Positions 49,497 to 59,192 of a DNA stretch of 64,000 bases are shown one piece after another (within the stretch, counting starts at the first letter, position 1; every line of letters begins with the position of its first letter). The notes under the pieces were generated by a model. That model was not told the origin of the DNA, made no database searches, and saw only the letters and a program-made list of their open reading frames with translations. Source of the stretch: Flagellimonas marinaquae (GTDB lineage Bacteria; Bacteroidota; Bacteroidia; Flavobacteriales; Flavobacteriaceae). Where the stretch lies: contig NZ_RZMZ01000014.1 in the NCBI RefSeq assembly GCF_003992675.1, forward strand, positions 10,064 to 74,063, read 5' to 3'. The position numbers and the translations under genes were made by a program.

Positions 49497-51380
49497 ATGA
49501 CCAAAAGTTTAAACAAACTATTGTTTATAATATCCCTTGCAGTATGCTTACCTGTTATGGGGCAAGATACGTTTGCAGATAATTTTGGCTCCGTCTCCTA
49601 TTCCAATACTGATGGTAACCAAAGCTGGTCTACCAATTGGTTGGAATACAACGATAACAATAGCGCATCGAACGGATATATCCGTATCACTGGCGGGGAG
49701 CTTTTTTTATATTATCTATGGAATGAAAATATCCGACGGTCGGCCGATTTAAGCGGTTATAGCGCTGCTACCCTTACCTTTGATTGGCGAACTTCCAGTT
49801 TGGAGAGTGGAGAGACGCTTTCCATTGAAGTTTCCAGCGATGGTTCTTCGTTCACAACCTTGGATACCTTCTCAGGTAGTCAAACAGGCTCTTTCAGCCA
49901 AGACATTTCGGCCTATATGTCGGCCAATACCACCATACGTTTTATAAAAGGTGGCGGTAACTGGTCCGGAAGTAACGACCGTGCCTACATTGATAACGTT
50001 TTGATAACGGCCACTTCTGTCCCATTAATTGATACTGATGGGGATGGTGCCATAGATGTGGTTGATCTTGATGACGATAACGATGGCATAACCGATGAAG
50101 AAGAATACTGTTCCACGGTTATTGCTTCGTTTCTTGCCTCTTCAAATGTGGGAGAACGAAACGTAGTCATCAATCATACGGATACCGGTTACTTGCGCAT
50201 AGATTTTTCTTCCATGGACAATTCCTTTCAATTGGATATCAACGGCAACACGGTTCATCCATCTATACTGGAGTTTGAGAATGGTGCACTGGATGCGGGG
50301 GATGAATACTTTGTTTTTCAATCCGATGGGAGTTTTATCAGTCAGCCGTGGGTCGCCAACTCCAACGGTATCCCACGATTGCGGTTGATTGTAGACGAAT
50401 ATGGAGAGATAAGCCTATATGGCAGCCGAAACACTTCCTCTACTTCCTTGGAACTTATGGAGGCACAAGGGGGCACGCCGTTCAATACCATTGCCTGGAT
50501 ACCGGGCAACAACAATACCTTTACCTTGACCAACCAGCAAGGACCTGGTCCGGAAGGCTTCACAGGCGAATTATTTGCCAGTGCTATTTGTGACACGGAT
50601 GGTGATGGCATCAGCAATCATTTGGACCTTGATTCGGATAATGATGGGATATTCGACTTGGTAGAATCAGGTGCATTGGAAGAATCCGGGGTCAACGACA
50701 ACAATAATGATGGTAGAATCGACGGTGCAGTTAGTAGTTCCGGAGCCAATGGAATCTACTCCGGCATCGAGGATAACGATACGGCTTATGCCCTATTGAC
50801 CTATACCATTTTTGATTCCGATAGTGATGGCACTTATGATGCCTACACACTGGATGCCGATGGCGATGGCTGTACCGATGTGGTAGAATCCGGTTTTACG
50901 GATAATAACGATGATGGTCTTTTGGGACCCAATCCTGTTACCATTAATTCCGAAGGAATGGTGACCAGTGGCTCTGATGGCTACTCTACACCCAATGATA
51001 ACGATTCCAATTCAACCTTTGATTACAGAGAGGTAGGGACAGCCCCTATTATTACCTCCCAGCCAGTGGATGTAACTACCTGTCCGGGATGTACCACGAG
51101 TATATCCGCCATAGTGACCGCAGATCAATTCCAATGGCAATATTACAACGGTAGCTCTTGGGTAAACCTTTCAGATACGGGCATTTACTCCGGAACCTCA
51201 ACAAATGTATTGACCATTACCAACCCAACTCCAAACGAACATAACACACCCTACAGACTTTTGGCAAGTAATGATGCCTTTGTATGCGGTGCAACCACCA
51301 GCAATACAACAACCTTGAGGCTTCAGGTGAACACAGTAATCACCAATCGAAGGGTAACTTACCGTGTCAATAAAAATTAA
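49497..51380 (+). CDS. Secreted protein with thrombospondin type 3-like Ca-binding repeats
   Basis: 627 residues from the ATG at 49497 (signal peptide MTKSLNKLLFIISLAVCLPVMGQ); an ATG at 49440 would place 19 polar residues ahead of it. Residues about 25-173 form a jelly-roll-like domain (FDWRTSSLESGETLSIEVSS, AYIDNVLITAT). Asp-rich TSP3-like Ca-binding repeats lie at 179-203 (DTDGDGAIDVVDLDDDNDG) and about 365-395 (DTDGDGISNHLDLDSDNDG), with further DSDSDGTYDAYTLDADGDG units. An Ig-like domain near 530-610 carries paired cysteines (TTCPGCTTS). The C-terminus ends NRRVTYRVNKN without a typical type IX sorting domain. Role: probable surface or extracellular protein. Confidence 0.88.
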   Translation: MTKSLNKLLFIISLAVCLPVMGQDTFADNFGSVSYSNTDGNQSWSTNWLEYNDNNSASNGYIRITGGELFLYYLWNENIRRSADLSGYSAATLTFDWRTSSLESGETLSIEVSSDGSSFTTLDTFSGSQTGSFSQDISAYMSANTTIRFIKGGGNWSGSNDRAYIDNVLITATSVPLIDTDGDGAIDVVDLDDDNDGITDEEEYCSTVIASFLASSNVGERNVVINHTDTGYLRIDFSSMDNSFQLDINGNTVHPSILEFENGALDAGDEYFVFQSDGSFISQPWVANSNGIPRLRLIVDEYGEISLYGSRNTSSTSLELMEAQGGTPFNTIAWIPGNNNTFTLTNQQGPGPEGFTGELFASAICDTDGDGISNHLDLDSDNDGIFDLVESGALEESGVNDNNNDGRIDGAVSSSGANGIYSGIEDNDTAYALLTYTIFDSDSDGTYDAYTLDADGDGCTDVVESGFTDNNDDGLLGPNPVTINSEGMVTSGSDGYSTPNDNDSNSTFDYREVGTAPIITSQPVDVTTCPGCTTSISAIVTADQFQWQYYNGSSWVNLSDTGIYSGTSTNVLTITNPTPNEHNTPYRLLASNDAFVCGATTSNTTTLRLQVNTVITNRRVTYRVNKN

Positions 51381-51395
51381 GCTGAATAAGCCAAT

Positions 51396-51425
51396 AAAAA
51401 AAGCCGCTAATAGCGGCTTTTTTTT
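51396..51425. terminator. Strong terminator between convergent genes
   Basis: AAAAAAAGCCGCT / AGCGGCTTTTTTTT with AAT between the arms, located 15 bp after the TSP3-repeat gene and 20 bp from the DUF4295 stop. A-run and T-run flanks make it bidirectional. Confidence 0.88.
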
Positions 51426-51444
51426 ATGAAAGAAGAATTACTTC

Positions 51445-51597
51445 TTATTTGCTGTTCAACCAGTCATTTACCATTTCCGGTGCCATTACAGACTCCACAA
51501 ATGTGTAAGCCCCGGTTTTTGGAGATTTAACCATTTTAATGGCCTTTGTCAATCTTTTGGAGGATGACTGAAGTGTTGCTACTGTTTTCTTTGCCAT
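51445..51597 (-). CDS. DUF4295 small protein
   Basis: 50 residues, beginning MAKKTVATLQSSSKRLTKAI and ending DWLNSK. It is very basic and lies directly downstream of rpmG. This family is found almost only in Bacteroidota and almost always next to rpmB-rpmG. Its basic character and location suggest a ribosome-associated protein, but the function is not established. The gap to the rpmG stop is 36 bp. It is short enough to be missed by length-based gene calling. Confidence 0.9.
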   Translation of the reverse strand: MAKKTVATLQSSSKRLTKAIKMVKSPKTGAYTFVESVMAPEMVNDWLNSK

Positions 51598-51633
51598 GGC
51601 TTATATTTTTCTGCCCTTTTCTTAAAAAGGTGA

Positions 51634-51816
51634 TTACTTAATTTCTTTATGAACGGTCATACGCTTAAGGATAGGATTGTACTTTTTGATTTCCATCCTA
51701 TCTGGCGTGTTCTTTTTGTTCTTGGTGGTAATATACCTAGAAGTACCTGGCATACCAGATTCTTTGTGTTCTGTACACTCTAAAATTACCTGAACCCTAT
51801 TTCCTTTCTTTGCCAT
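51634..51816 (-). CDS. rpmG: 50S ribosomal protein L33
   Basis: 60 residues, the standard length for L33. [20 protein letters not shown] at the N-terminus, then [25 protein letters not shown], is the family signature. It has only one Cys (ECTEH), so it lacks the zinc-binding CxxC pairs and is the zinc-independent form. It lies between rpmB and DUF4295, all on the minus strand, in the usual Bacteroidota ribosomal cluster. Confidence 0.96.
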   Translation of the reverse strand: MAKKGNRVQVILECTEHKESGMPGTSRYITTKNKKNTPDRMEIKKYNPILKRMTVHKEIK

Positions 51817-51844
51817 TGTATCGTACTTATAATGCTTTTACAAC

Positions 51845-52072
51845 TTACTTTTTGGAATTGATTTCCTTCAAGACAGCAGAGATTCCTTTTTTGTTGATGA
51901 TTTTCAACCCACGTGCAGAAACGTTCAAGGTTACCCAACGGTCTTCCTCGGGAATATAAAATCTCTTCTTGGAGATATTTGCATCGAATCTCCTCTTGGT
52001 CTTATTGATAGAAAAGGAAACGTTGTTTCCAAACATCACCTTTTTTCCTGTTACTTCACAAACTTTAGACAT
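51845..52072 (-). CDS. rpmB: 50S ribosomal protein L28
   Basis: 75 residues, about the usual length. MSKVCEVTGKKVMFGNNVSFS is the typical opening, followed by KTKRRFDANISKKRFYIPEE and a C-terminal KIINKKGISAVLKE. A component of the large ribosomal subunit near the exit region. First gene of the small ribosomal cluster, 28 bp ahead of rpmG and 74 bp from cinA. Confidence 0.96.
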   Translation of the reverse strand: MSKVCEVTGKKVMFGNNVSFSINKTKRRFDANISKKRFYIPEEDRWVTLNVSARGLKIINKKGISAVLKEINSKK

Positions 52073-52146
52073 CTCCCTAACTATTTGAGTGATTTTATTG
52101 AGGCTGCAAATTTATACCTTTTTAACGGGACGTACAAAAATCTTTT

Positions 52147-53397
52147 TCAGAAATTTAAAATTTCTTTGTACAACAGCTCAAAAGCCTTGTTCACAGACTT
52201 TTCCACTACCCTTTCCCTGTGCTTGCCCATAACGAATTTTTGGGCAAAAGTTCGTTTGGGGCTACTTATTCCGATATACACCGTACCTACTTCAACGTTG
52301 GAGTCTCCCTTGGTGGGTCCAGCATTGCCCGTAGTCGCTATGGCAAAATCCGTTCCCAGTTTTTCCTTTGCATTTTGGGCCATGGCCACAGCCACTTCTT
52401 CGCTAACTACGGAGTGGGCATCAATCAAAGCTTGTGGTACGCCCAACACTTTTACTTTTGCCTCAGTGGCATAGCAAACCATGCTTCCCTTAAAGTAGTT
52501 GGATGCTCCTGGAACGGCAGTAATGCGCTCGGCTATGCTTCCGCCGGTAAAGCTCTCCGCCGTGGACAGGGTCATTTTTTTATCTTTCAACAATGCACCA
52601 ATCTGTTTCTCCACGCGGCCGTCTTCCTCTTCTTCCCCGTAGATGATATCTCCAATTAACGGATACAGTCTCTTTACCTGTTCATCGATACCCGCCATCA
52701 AAGCCGCTTTATCATCTCCTTTTGCCGATAGCCGCAACCTCACACTTCCCAAGCTGGGCAAATAGGCAAACTTGATATAGGGCGGTAGGTTATTCTCCCA
52801 ATCTTCCAATTTCTCCGCCACTGCACTCTCGCCCAAACCATAGGTCAAAATGGTTCTATGGACAATATGCGGGCGTTCGTAATCCTCCACGATTTTGGGC
52901 AGCACCGATTTTAGCATCAGATTTTTCATCTCGTAGGGAACGCCGGGCAGGGATACAAAGGCAGTCTCCCCCTTTTTCATCCAGAGTCCTGGCGCTGTGC
53001 CATAAGAATTGTGCAAAACCGTTGCCTTGGTGGGTACCATCGCTTGTTCGCGGTTTAAATCGGAAATAGGGGTTGAAATATATTTTCGGAACAATTCTTC
53101 AATATGGCTCAAAACCGACTCGTCCCTAACCAGTTCATCGTCAAAAAATTCACATAGGGTGTGTTTGGTCACATCGTCCTTGGTAGGGCCCAAACCTCCT
53201 GTTATGATAACGACCGAGGACCGTTCACCGGCTTCTTTCAATGATTTTAGAATATGCTCCCTATCATCCTGAATAGAAGTAATCTGATAGACAGAAACCC
53301 CTATTTTGTTCAGTTCCTTGGCAATAAATGCGGAATTGGAATCCACGATCTGCCCGATGAGAATTTCATCCCCAATGGTGATGATTTCAGCCTGCAT
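52147..53397 (-). CDS. cinA: CinA-family nicotinamide-nucleotide amidohydrolase-like protein
   Basis: 416 residues, the full two-domain CinA form. The N-terminal molybdopterin-binding-like (COG1058) domain has [23 protein letters not shown] and [20 protein letters not shown]. The C-terminal amidohydrolase domain (about 255-416) has [22 protein letters not shown] and [23 protein letters not shown]. The usual TAESCTGG motif reads TAESFTGG here, so the Cys is replaced by Phe. Roles: pyridine-nucleotide repair, with historical links to competence. The start lies one base after the Hpt stop, so the genes are coupled. Confidence 0.92.
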   Translation of the reverse strand: MQAEIITIGDEILIGQIVDSNSAFIAKELNKIGVSVYQITSIQDDREHILKSLKEAGERSSVVIITGGLGPTKDDVTKHTLCEFFDDELVRDESVLSHIEELFRKYISTPISDLNREQAMVPTKATVLHNSYGTAPGLWMKKGETAFVSLPGVPYEMKNLMLKSVLPKIVEDYERPHIVHRTILTYGLGESAVAEKLEDWENNLPPYIKFAYLPSLGSVRLRLSAKGDDKAALMAGIDEQVKRLYPLIGDIIYGEEEEDGRVEKQIGALLKDKKMTLSTAESFTGGSIAERITAVPGASNYFKGSMVCYATEAKVKVLGVPQALIDAHSVVSEEVAVAMAQNAKEKLGTDFAIATTGNAGPTKGDSNVEVGTVYIGISSPKRTFAQKFVMGKHRERVVEKSVNKAFELLYKEILNF

Positions 53398-53736
53398 CTA
53401 TAAATCGAAGTCATTTTTTAGTTCTGCCACCACTTGCAGGACATCTTTTTTAAGGATAGGAAATTTTTCCTCGATTTCCGCCATACTACCCGTGTTTTTA
53501 CCCAAGGTTTCTATTTCGAGGGCCTTGGCCCGGGTCTGCTCCATGCCCAATATGTCCACATTGGGTTTTATTTTATGGGCCAGTTTATAAATGTTTTCGT
53601 AATCCCTGTTATTGATGGCTTTTTCCAAGCCGTCCAAATCTTCAGGGACTTCTTCCAAAAACACAGAAACTACAGAGACGATGAAATCTTCATCTCCTTC
53701 TGCCATTTCATTTATTTTATCGAGGTTGTATATCAT
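53398..53736 (-). CDS. Histidine phosphotransfer (Hpt) domain protein
   Basis: 112 residues, a single four-helix Hpt domain. The phospho-acceptor histidine is His54 in YKLAHKIKPNVDILGM, where the family consensus is AH.LKG. Downstream helices are present (MAEIEEKFPILKKDVLQVVAEL). It relays phosphoryl groups between receiver domains in multistep phosphorelays. No histidine kinase or response regulator is nearby, so partners are unknown. It is sandwiched without gaps between the FAH-family gene (1-bp overlap) and cinA. Confidence 0.9.
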   Translation of the reverse strand: MIYNLDKINEMAEGDEDFIVSVVSVFLEEVPEDLDGLEKAINNRDYENIYKLAHKIKPNVDILGMEQTRAKALEIETLGKNTGSMAEIEEKFPILKKDVLQVVAELKNDFDL

Positions 53737-54347
53737 TATCTTACATTAATATCAAAAAGTTGTTCTCCTTCCAAAGTGCCGACAAGGTAGTCATTTGGGC
53801 TTACTTTACCAACACCGGCAGGCGTTCCGGTAAATATGATATCGCCCTTTTTCAGCATAAAATAGGTAGAAACGTAGGCGATGATTTCATCTATCTTCCA
53901 CAGCATCAATGAGGTGTTTCCTTCCTGCACCATTTCACCATTTTTTGCTAACGAGAAGCTCAGGTTGTCCATATCATGAAATTTCTTTTTGGACACCCAA
54001 TGACCCACTACTGCAGCTCCATCAAAACCTTTTGCCTTTTCCCAGGGCAATCCTTTGGCCTTCAATTTGGATTGGAGGTCTCTGGCGGTAAAATCGATGC
54101 CCAGCCCCACCTCATCATAATACTTATGGGCAAATTCCTTGGCAATGTGCTTTCCCACTTTTTTGATTTTCACCAAAACTTCCACCTCATAGTGGACATC
54201 GTTGGAAAATTCGGGGATATAGAAATCCTGCTCTTTGGGCAGAATTGCCGAATCAGGCTTTATAAAAACCACAGGTTTATCCGGACGCTCATTTTTCAAC
54301 TCTTCAATATGGTCTACATAATTACGTCCTATACAAATCAGCTTCAT
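53736..54347 (-). CDS. Fumarylacetoacetate hydrolase-family protein
   Basis: 203 residues, a single FAH domain. MKLICIGRNYVDHIEELKNE, VVFIKPDSAIL, the metal-binding acidic residues in HYEVEVLVKIKKVGKHI and GLGIDFTARDLQSKLKAKGLPWEKAKGFDGA, then DIIFTGTPAGVGKV, are family signatures. The length matches the YcgM/FAHD1 type, which act as acylpyruvases or oxaloacetate decarboxylases. The exact substrate is uncertain. One-base overlap with the Hpt gene downstream. Confidence 0.91.
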   Translation of the reverse strand: MKLICIGRNYVDHIEELKNERPDKPVVFIKPDSAILPKEQDFYIPEFSNDVHYEVEVLVKIKKVGKHIAKEFAHKYYDEVGLGIDFTARDLQSKLKAKGLPWEKAKGFDGAAVVGHWVSKKKFHDMDNLSFSLAKNGEMVQEGNTSLMLWKIDEIIAYVSTYFMLKKGDIIFTGTPAGVGKVSPNDYLVGTLEGEQLFDINVR

Positions 54348-54377
54348 AATGTGTACGGGGGTTAACGCTTGCTTCTA

Positions 54378-55151
54378 TTAAAACTTGTTGTTGAGCTTGC
54401 TCAACTTTATCTGGGTAAGTACTTTTTTGGTGTACAGTGGAAAGTCGGCATTCAAAATCCAACCAAAATAGCCAGGTTCCTTTTCCATGACTTCATCCAC
54501 CGTTTTCCCCTTATGTTTTCCAAAGGAAAATACGGGGTTATTGTCCTCGTCCAATCCAATAAAACCTGCAAAATCCAAATTTTGCCTTCTGGTGGTGAAC
54601 TCGGAGAGTTTCTTAATATCATTTTCCAGTTCGGGGTAGCGTTCCAACTGTGCCAAAAGCACTTCATAGGTTGCCAAGGTGTCCGCTTCGGCACTATGGG
54701 CATCTTCCAAGCTTTTGTTACAATAAAATTGATACGCCGCCTCCAAAGTGCGTTTTTCCATTTTATGGAAAATGGTCTGCACATCGACGGATACCATGCT
54801 TTTCATATCAAAATCGATGTCCGCACGGAGCATTTCCTCAGCCAATAGCGGAATATCGAACCGGTCGGAATTAAATCCGCCTAGGTCGCTGTCCCTGATC
54901 ATGGCATAAATTTCCTTGGACAATTGTTTAAAGGTGGGCTCATTGACCACTTTCTCATCGGAAATACCGTGTATGGCGGTCGATTCTGGCGGAATGGGCA
55001 TTTCTGGATTTACCAACCACGTCCTACTCTCCTTGTTCCCGTTCGGATATACCTTTAAAATGGAAATCTCGACTATCCGATCTTTTGCCACATTGGTTCC
55101 TGTGGTCTCAAGGTCAAAAAAGCAGATAGGCTTGGTCAATTGTAATTGCAT
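54378..55151 (-). CDS. DEDDh-type 3'-5' exonuclease (DNA polymerase III epsilon-like)
   Basis: 257 residues. Exonuclease motifs: ExoI FFDLETTGTNVAKDRIVEISI (Asp, Glu), ExoII SDLGGFNSDRFDIPLLAEEM, and ExoIII with the catalytic His in SLEDAHSAEADTLATYEVLL. The C-terminal roughly 70 residues add a small domain with VFSFGKHKGKTVDEVMEKEPGYFGWIL, seen in several Bacteroidota exonucleases. Likely role: DNA or RNA 3'-end trimming; it may not be the replicative proofreader. It ends 30 bp before the FAH-family gene. Confidence 0.92.
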   Translation of the reverse strand: MQLQLTKPICFFDLETTGTNVAKDRIVEISILKVYPNGNKESRTWLVNPEMPIPPESTAIHGISDEKVVNEPTFKQLSKEIYAMIRDSDLGGFNSDRFDIPLLAEEMLRADIDFDMKSMVSVDVQTIFHKMEKRTLEAAYQFYCNKSLEDAHSAEADTLATYEVLLAQLERYPELENDIKKLSEFTTRRQNLDFAGFIGLDEDNNPVFSFGKHKGKTVDEVMEKEPGYFGWILNADFPLYTKKVLTQIKLSKLNNKF

Positions 55152-55223
55152 GTTGGGACTTTTAAATAAACTTCACTAGGCTCCTAAATTAAGAATAGTG
55201 AAAGGAATACGAATGTTTTTCGG

Positions 55224-56585
55224 TTATATTTCCCTATTGATGTCCCACGCCTCCAAATAATCGGCCACTGCTTTTACGAACATTCCACCCAAAGCACCGT
55301 TCACCACCCGGTGATCATAACTGTGCGAAAGGTACATTTTACTACGGATGCCAATGTATTCACCTTGGTCGGTCTCGATTACCGAAGGCATCTTTCTTAT
55401 CGCCCCCAAAGCTAGAATCCCTACTTGCGGCTGATTGATGATAGGCGTTCCGAAGACACTACCAAAAGACCCTACGTTGGTTACGGTATACGTACCATCT
55501 TTGATTTCATCGGGCTTTAATTTGTTGTTCCTGGCCCTATCGGCAAGGTCGTTCACCGTTTTGGCCATGCCCACTAAGTTCAATTGGTCGGCATTTTTGA
55601 TGACGGGCACAATCAAATTCCCATCGGGCAGGGCGGCTGCCATACCCAAATTGATGTTTTTCTTTTTGATGACCTTATCCCCATCCAAGGATATGTTCAT
55701 CATCGGATATTTTTTTAGGGCCATGGCCACAGCTTCCATAAAAATGGGGGTAAAGGTCAGCTTTTCACCTTCACGCTGCTGGAAGGCATTTTTCACCTTA
55801 TCCCTCCATTTGACCACATTGGTCACATCCACTTCCACGAAACTTTGTACATGGGCCGAAGTGGATACGCTCTCGATCATATGATGGGCAATCAATTTGC
55901 CCATACGGCTCAATGGGATGACCTCATCCCCAGCTCCTACCGTTACTTTGGATTCTTTGGGCTTTTCTGGTGCCGCTTTTGTAGGCTCCGGTGCCACAGG
56001 AGTTTCTTTTTTGGCCTCAGGTTGGGGAGCAGCCTGAACTTGGGGCTGGTTTCCATTGGAACGATTCTCCAAATAGGCCATAACATCATTTTTGGTGACC
56101 CTTCCTTCCTTACCTGTTCCCACGATGGCTTCCAATTCGTCCATCGATATATTTTCTTCCTTGGCGATATTTTTCACCAAAGGTGAATAAAAACGCTCAG
56201 AACTTGAATAATCCGGGGTTGCGTTTGAAACAGACTCCTTTACACTGGCCATTTGGGCTTCCAGTTCTTGCGCTGGAACTTCTGCCGGTTCCTCTTGGGT
56301 CATTTCCTCCCCTGAGCTATCATCGGTTATATCGTCCGCATCTCCATCAATCTGGATTACGGCCACAACTTCACCTACTTTTATTACGTCATCTACATCG
56401 AACCGTTTTTCCAACAACACACCGTCCACTTCACTGGGCACTTCGGAATCCACTTTATCGGTGGCAATCTCAAAGACGGCCTCATCCATCTCAATGGTGT
56501 CCCCTACTTCCTTCAACCAGTTGGTCAAGGTAGCTTCGGCAACACTTTCTCCCATTTGCGGTAATTTCAATTCAAATTTTGACAT
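55224..56585 (-). CDS. 2-oxo acid dehydrogenase E2 (dihydrolipoamide acyltransferase)
   Basis: 453 residues from the ATG at 56585; five extra codons upstream add nothing conserved. Lipoyl domain 1-78 with the lipoylated Lys in EIATDKVDSEVPSE. An acidic Pro/Glu linker, then the E3-binding domain (YSPLVKNIAKEENISMDELEAIVGTGKEGRVTKNDVMAYL), a second Ala/Pro/Lys linker, and the catalytic domain from about 225. The active-site motif reads SHSYDHRVVNGALGG: the His is present, but the usual HRxxDG Asp is Asn. It is probably the branched-chain or general 2-oxoacid E2. No E1 or E3 gene is adjacent. Confidence 0.92.
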   Translation of the reverse strand: MSKFELKLPQMGESVAEATLTNWLKEVGDTIEMDEAVFEIATDKVDSEVPSEVDGVLLEKRFDVDDVIKVGEVVAVIQIDGDADDITDDSSGEEMTQEEPAEVPAQELEAQMASVKESVSNATPDYSSSERFYSPLVKNIAKEENISMDELEAIVGTGKEGRVTKNDVMAYLENRSNGNQPQVQAAPQPEAKKETPVAPEPTKAAPEKPKESKVTVGAGDEVIPLSRMGKLIAHHMIESVSTSAHVQSFVEVDVTNVVKWRDKVKNAFQQREGEKLTFTPIFMEAVAMALKKYPMMNISLDGDKVIKKKNINLGMAAALPDGNLIVPVIKNADQLNLVGMAKTVNDLADRARNNKLKPDEIKDGTYTVTNVGSFGSVFGTPIINQPQVGILALGAIRKMPSVIETDQGEYIGIRSKMYLSHSYDHRVVNGALGGMFVKAVADYLEAWDINREI

Positions 56586-56664
56586 ATTCGTATTTATCAA
56601 ATTGATTTTGATTTGTATTTTACAAAAATACTAAAGAAATCGACTTATTTTTGATTTATGTTCA

Positions 56665-57285
56665 CTAATTCGCTTTTATGGAACTTTCAAACGGCACTCT
56701 ATTAATGATGCTCCGTCCCAAGGTCACTTCATCGGCGTATTCCAACTCATCACCCACCGAGATTCCTCTGGCTATGGTGGAGGTGGTGACCTCCAATCCT
56801 TCCAATTGTTTATAAATATAAAAATTGGTGGTATCTCCTTCCATGGTTGAGCTTAGCGCCAAAATTAGTTCTTTAACAGTTCCCTCCTTTACTTTTTTTA
56901 CCAACTGGGCAATTGTAAGGTCTTGCGGACCGACGCCTTCCATGGGAGATATTTTACCGCCCAGTACATGGTATAGGCCGTTGTACTGTGAGGTGTTCTC
57001 AATGGCCATCACGTCCCTGATGTCTTCCACCACACAGACCAAGGTCTCGTCACGCTTTGGGTTCGCACAAATTTCACAAATTTCGGTATCGGAAATGTTA
57101 TGGCAGTTTTTACAAAAATTCACCTCGCTCTTCAACTTTAAGAGGGCATGAGCCAGCAACTCGGTTCGCTCTTCCGGCTGTTTGAGCAGGTGCAATACCA
57201 ACCGTAACGCTGTCCTTTTGCCAATTCCCGGCAATTGTGACATCTCGTACACGGCGTTTTCCAATAGCTTCGACGAAAATTCCAT
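56665..57285 (-). CDS. recR: Recombination protein RecR
   Basis: 206 residues, typical length. N-terminal helix-hairpin-helix [19 protein letters not shown], the C4 zinc finger [22 protein letters not shown] and a Toprim domain with [28 protein letters not shown] and [17 protein letters not shown]. It works with RecF and RecO to load RecA at single-strand gaps. Divergent from the symporter gene with 76 bp between the starts. Confidence 0.95.
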   Translation of the reverse strand: MEFSSKLLENAVYEMSQLPGIGKRTALRLVLHLLKQPEERTELLAHALLKLKSEVNFCKNCHNISDTEICEICANPKRDETLVCVVEDIRDVMAIENTSQYNGLYHVLGGKISPMEGVGPQDLTIAQLVKKVKEGTVKELILALSSTMEGDTTNFYIYKQLEGLEVTTSTIARGISVGDELEYADEVTLGRSIINRVPFESSIKAN

Positions 57286-57337
57286 AGCATCAATTCTATC
57301 ACAAAATTACGATTTTACCTTTACCAATTTACTTTCG

Positions 57338-57344
57338 TACTTTG
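57338..57344 (+). promoter_or_regulatory. Putative -7 element of the symporter gene
   Basis: TACTTTG, a near match to TAnnTTTG with one spacer base missing, lies 17 bp before the ATG at 57362. An identical GTACTTTGC context sits upstream of the Sua5 gene (20491-20499). Its position supports the downstream start for the symporter. Confidence 0.35.
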
Positions 57345-57361
57345 CAATTCAAATTACATAT

Positions 57362-58849
57362 ATGACAGCTACCCAAATTCTGTTGCTCATCGGCGCCTAT
57401 TTCTTGGTGCTTATCCTTATCTCTTATTTTACCGGAAAGAATGATTCCAACGCGGATTTTTTTAAGGCGGGCAAGCAATCGCCCTGGTATATAGTTGCTT
57501 TTGGAATGGTGGGTGCGTCATTATCAGGGGTGACCTTTATCTCTGTTCCAGGTTGGGTGGGCGACAGCCAGTTGACCTATATGCAGGTAGTGCTTGGTTA
57601 CCTTTTCGGCTATTTTGTAGTGGCGTTTTTGCTACTGCCTCTGTATTACAAATTAAACCTGACTTCGATATATGAGTATTTGCTGGACCGCTTCGGCAAG
57701 GTGAGCCACAGGACCGGGGCCTTCTTCTTTTTTGTTTCGAGGGTGTTGGGTGCTGCGTTTAGATTGTATTTGGTGGCCATTGTGCTTCAGCAGTTTGTGT
57801 TCGATGATCTAGGGGTACGTTTTGAGTTTACCGTGGTCATTTCCATTTTATTGATTTGGCTCTACACCAATAAAGGTGGTATCAAAACCATTGTTTGGAC
57901 CGATACTTTGCAGACGCTCTTTATGATTGTGGCCGTCATCCTTTCCATTGTAATGATCAATCAGGAATTGGGATGGAGCTTTGGTGAATTTTTGTCATCC
58001 GACGCATTGAAAAACTACGATGATTTTCTGGTGACCGAAAGTTTTCTGGACAAGAACTACTTTATCAAATCCTTTGTGGGCGGTATGTTCGTTACCATCT
58101 GCATGACAGGTTTGGACCAAGACATGATGCAAAAAAACCTAACCTGTAAATCCTTGAAAGATGCACAGAAAAATATGGTGTCCTTCAGTTTTGTGCTGGT
58201 CGGGGTCACCTTTCTCTTCATGCTCTTGGGCGCTTTGCTTTACATTTATGCCAAGCGGGACGGTATTTCCATCCCCTTGATGGATGGAACACCCAAAACA
58301 GACCTTCTATTCCCAGAAATTGCATTGAACGGCGACTTGGGATTGGCCTTGTCCATCACTTTTATGTTGGGCCTTATCGCTGCGGCGTACAGTAGTGCGG
58401 ACAGCGCCCTGACCTCGCTCACAACCTCCTTTTGTGTAGATTTTTTGAACGTCCAGGAAAAAGAGGAAAAAGAGCAGAAACGAATCAGGAAGCGTACCCA
58501 TATACTGATGAGCGTTGCCTTGGTGATCGTGATCATTGCTTTTAAGTACATTCTTAGTAGCAATGTTATAGACAGTTTGCTTACCGTGGCCGGATACACT
58601 TACGGCCCTTTATTGGGGCTATTTGCCTTTGGTATTTTTACCAAGCACCAAATCAAGGACAGTTATGTATGGATGGTTGCTCTCGCCTCCGTGCTGACCA
58701 TTGTATTGGTCGCCAATGTGCCCACGGAATATTTAGGTGGCTACCAAATGGGCTATGAATTGTTACCACTCAACGGATTGTTGACATTCATCGGGCTTTG
58801 GCTTATCCGAAACAAAAAATCGGTTCCTAACACTAGTACTGCCCAGTAG
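57362..58849 (+). CDS. Sodium:solute symporter (SSS family)
   Basis: 495 residues from the ATG at 57362. An in-frame ATG at 57182 lies inside divergent recR and would add non-conserved residues. About 13 hydrophobic helices. Family motifs include [42 protein letters not shown]-like early helices, the [19 protein letters not shown] segment, [24 protein letters not shown], and the [21 protein letters not shown] motif that carries Na-site serines. The substrate (sugar, amino acid or sialic-acid-like) cannot be told from sequence. The 3' end overlaps the convergent CoA-binding gene by 17 bp. Confidence 0.92.
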   Translation: MTATQILLLIGAYFLVLILISYFTGKNDSNADFFKAGKQSPWYIVAFGMVGASLSGVTFISVPGWVGDSQLTYMQVVLGYLFGYFVVAFLLLPLYYKLNLTSIYEYLLDRFGKVSHRTGAFFFFVSRVLGAAFRLYLVAIVLQQFVFDDLGVRFEFTVVISILLIWLYTNKGGIKTIVWTDTLQTLFMIVAVILSIVMINQELGWSFGEFLSSDALKNYDDFLVTESFLDKNYFIKSFVGGMFVTICMTGLDQDMMQKNLTCKSLKDAQKNMVSFSFVLVGVTFLFMLLGALLYIYAKRDGISIPLMDGTPKTDLLFPEIALNGDLGLALSITFMLGLIAAAYSSADSALTSLTTSFCVDFLNVQEKEEKEQKRIRKRTHILMSVALVIVIIAFKYILSSNVIDSLLTVAGYTYGPLLGLFAFGIFTKHQIKDSYVWMVALASVLTIVLVANVPTEYLGGYQMGYELLPLNGLLTFIGLWLIRNKKSVPNTSTAQ

Positions 58850-59192
58850 CCAAGAGAACCAAGGTACAGGCCGCCTCTACCTTTATCCCCTGAGCTTCAA
58901 GCTTTTTGTAGAACTCCGGGTTTTCGGTACCTGGGTTAAAAATGACCCGCCGTGGTTTTAAATCCAATATTTGCTCATAGTAGGGTTCTTGATTTTTTGG
59001 ATTTAAATATAAAGTTACCGTGTCAATATTTTGAAATTCTTCCAAGTTGTGTTTAATTTGCACTTCTGATACAGTTCCCCCACGTATCCCAAATGCGGTC
59101 GTCTCAATATGGTGTTCGACCAACCTACGTATAGCTATGTTACTGTATCTTCCCGGGTTTGTAGAAGCCCCTACAACAAGTGTTTTTGACAT
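58833..59192 (-). CDS. CoA-binding domain protein
   Basis: 119 residues, a single Rossmann-like CoA-binding domain (family of E. coli YccU). [25 protein letters not shown] is the nucleotide-binding loop, and [22 protein letters not shown] and [21 protein letters not shown] complete the fold. Cytoplasmic, exact role unknown. A candidate promoter upstream has TTTG and TAAGTTTA elements about 23 bp apart, near 59206-59245. Its end overlaps the symporter gene by 17 bp. Confidence 0.88.
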   Translation of the reverse strand: MSKTLVVGASTNPGRYSNIAIRRLVEHHIETTAFGIRGGTVSEVQIKHNLEEFQNIDTVTLYLNPKNQEPYYEQILDLKPRRVIFNPGTENPEFYKKLEAQGIKVEAACTLVLLATGQY

